Of a stretch of 6,970 nucleotides of DNA, positions 6,779-6,970 are shown piece after piece (positions within the stretch are counted from its first letter, which is position 1; each line of letters begins with the position of its first letter). Under the pieces are notes generated by a model. The model was not told the origin of the DNA. It made no database searches and saw only the letters and a program-made list of their open reading frames with translations. This DNA comes from Sulfitobacter sp. (GTDB lineage: Bacteria > Pseudomonadota > Alphaproteobacteria > Rhodobacterales > Rhodobacteraceae), in contig JAGXHC010000209.1 of the NCBI GenBank assembly GCA_024636405.1, forward strand, positions 1 through 6,970, read 5' to 3'. The position numbers and the translations under genes were made by a program.

Positions 6779-6970
6779 TCAGACACTGTACAGGGCTGAT
6801 TGGCCCATCTCGTCCTCCAGATAGACCGTGATGATCTCTCCGAATGTGTTTTCGGCACGAAAGCCCAGTGACAGGGCGCGTGCGGTGTCAAAATCGCGGG
6901 GCCAGCCCGAAACGATATTTGCCACGGCTGGGTCGGGCACACGGCGGATCAACGCCACAGCGGCGTCGCC
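6779..6970 (-). CDS. denD: D-erythronate dehydrogenase, C-terminal part (cut by window edge)
   Basis: This is the last 63 codons of a gene that enters from the right edge, in frame from base 6970 and ending at a TGA (6781-6779). DenD proteins are extended short-chain dehydrogenases that oxidise D-erythronate with NAD+ to 2-oxo-D-erythronate, the first step of cytoplasmic D-erythronate breakdown. The visible tail carries the segment NIVSGWPRDFDTARALSLGF followed by an acidic YLEDEMG stretch, which I recognise as the C-terminal part of DenD-type epimerase/dehydrogenases. The Rossmann domain and the Tyr-Lys catalytic pair lie outside the window. It sits 69 bases upstream of dctP on the same strand, next to the otn genes that process its product, which supports the call. 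The alternative is a generic NAD-dependent epimerase. The family is fairly sure; the substrate rests mainly on context. Confidence 0.8.
   Translation of the reverse strand, partial: GDAAVALIRRVPDPAVANIVSGWPRDFDTARALSLGFRAENTFGEIITVYLEDEMGQSALYSV

Noticed and set aside
6706..6942. 78-codon minus-strand frame over the denD tail and dctP leader
   Set aside because: The overlapping frame open from 6970 to 6779 gives recognisable DenD sequence, while this one reads as noise and crosses the dctP ribosome site.
1..6970. CRISPR arrays, tRNA or rRNA genes, toxin-antitoxin or phage-defence systems
   Set aside because: I saw no regularly spaced repeats, no tRNA cloverleaf-like segments and no protein motifs of such systems; coding space is filled by the sugar-acid operon.

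Overview
The window reads as part of a GC-rich proteobacterial chromosome or large replicon. The tight operon packing, the tripartite TRAP transporter and the style of the proteins suggest an alphaproteobacterium, most likely of the Rhodobacteraceae/Roseobacter type. That assignment is an inference from gene content and codon choice, because no rRNA or other marker lies here.

Almost all of the sequence (about 336-6970) is one minus-strand catabolic operon for four-carbon sugar acids. In transcription order, right to left, it holds: the C-terminal end of a D-erythronate dehydrogenase (denD, cut by the window edge); a TRAP transporter made of a periplasmic binding protein (dctP), a small membrane subunit (dctQ) and a large membrane subunit (dctM); L-threonate dehydrogenase (ltnD); 3-oxo-tetronate kinase (otnK); 3-oxo-tetronate 4-phosphate decarboxylase (otnC); and 2-oxo-tetronate isomerase (otnI). 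The pathway follows from the known families. The TRAP system imports the acid. DenD or LtnD oxidises D-erythronate or L-threonate to a 2-oxo-tetronate. OtnI shifts the keto group to C3, OtnK phosphorylates C4, and OtnC decarboxylates the product to dihydroxyacetone phosphate plus CO2, feeding central metabolism. Having both dehydrogenases in one operon suggests that both stereochemical entry routes are served.

From dctQ onward the genes are coupled by 1-4 base overlaps (TAATG, TGATG, ATGA) or a 3-base gap, so they are almost certainly one transcript. The exceptions are a 69-base gap before dctP and a 78-base gap after it. The second gap holds a perfect 10-bp GC-rich hairpin, placed where it could keep dctP message abundant relative to the membrane subunits.

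The left end (1-335) has no intact gene. It looks like insertion-sequence debris: a stop-interrupted C-terminal remnant resembling IS5-family transposases on the plus strand, a matching terminal-inverted-repeat-like sequence about 40 bases beyond it, a 49-base inverted repeat with IS5-like ends, and a perfect 22-bp palindrome. The operon's 3' end therefore abuts a rearranged, mobile-element-scarred segment. I see no evidence of a wholly new biological system. The best second looks are the dctP-dctQ hairpin, the combined denD/ltnD operon, and the palindrome and IS scar at the left edge.
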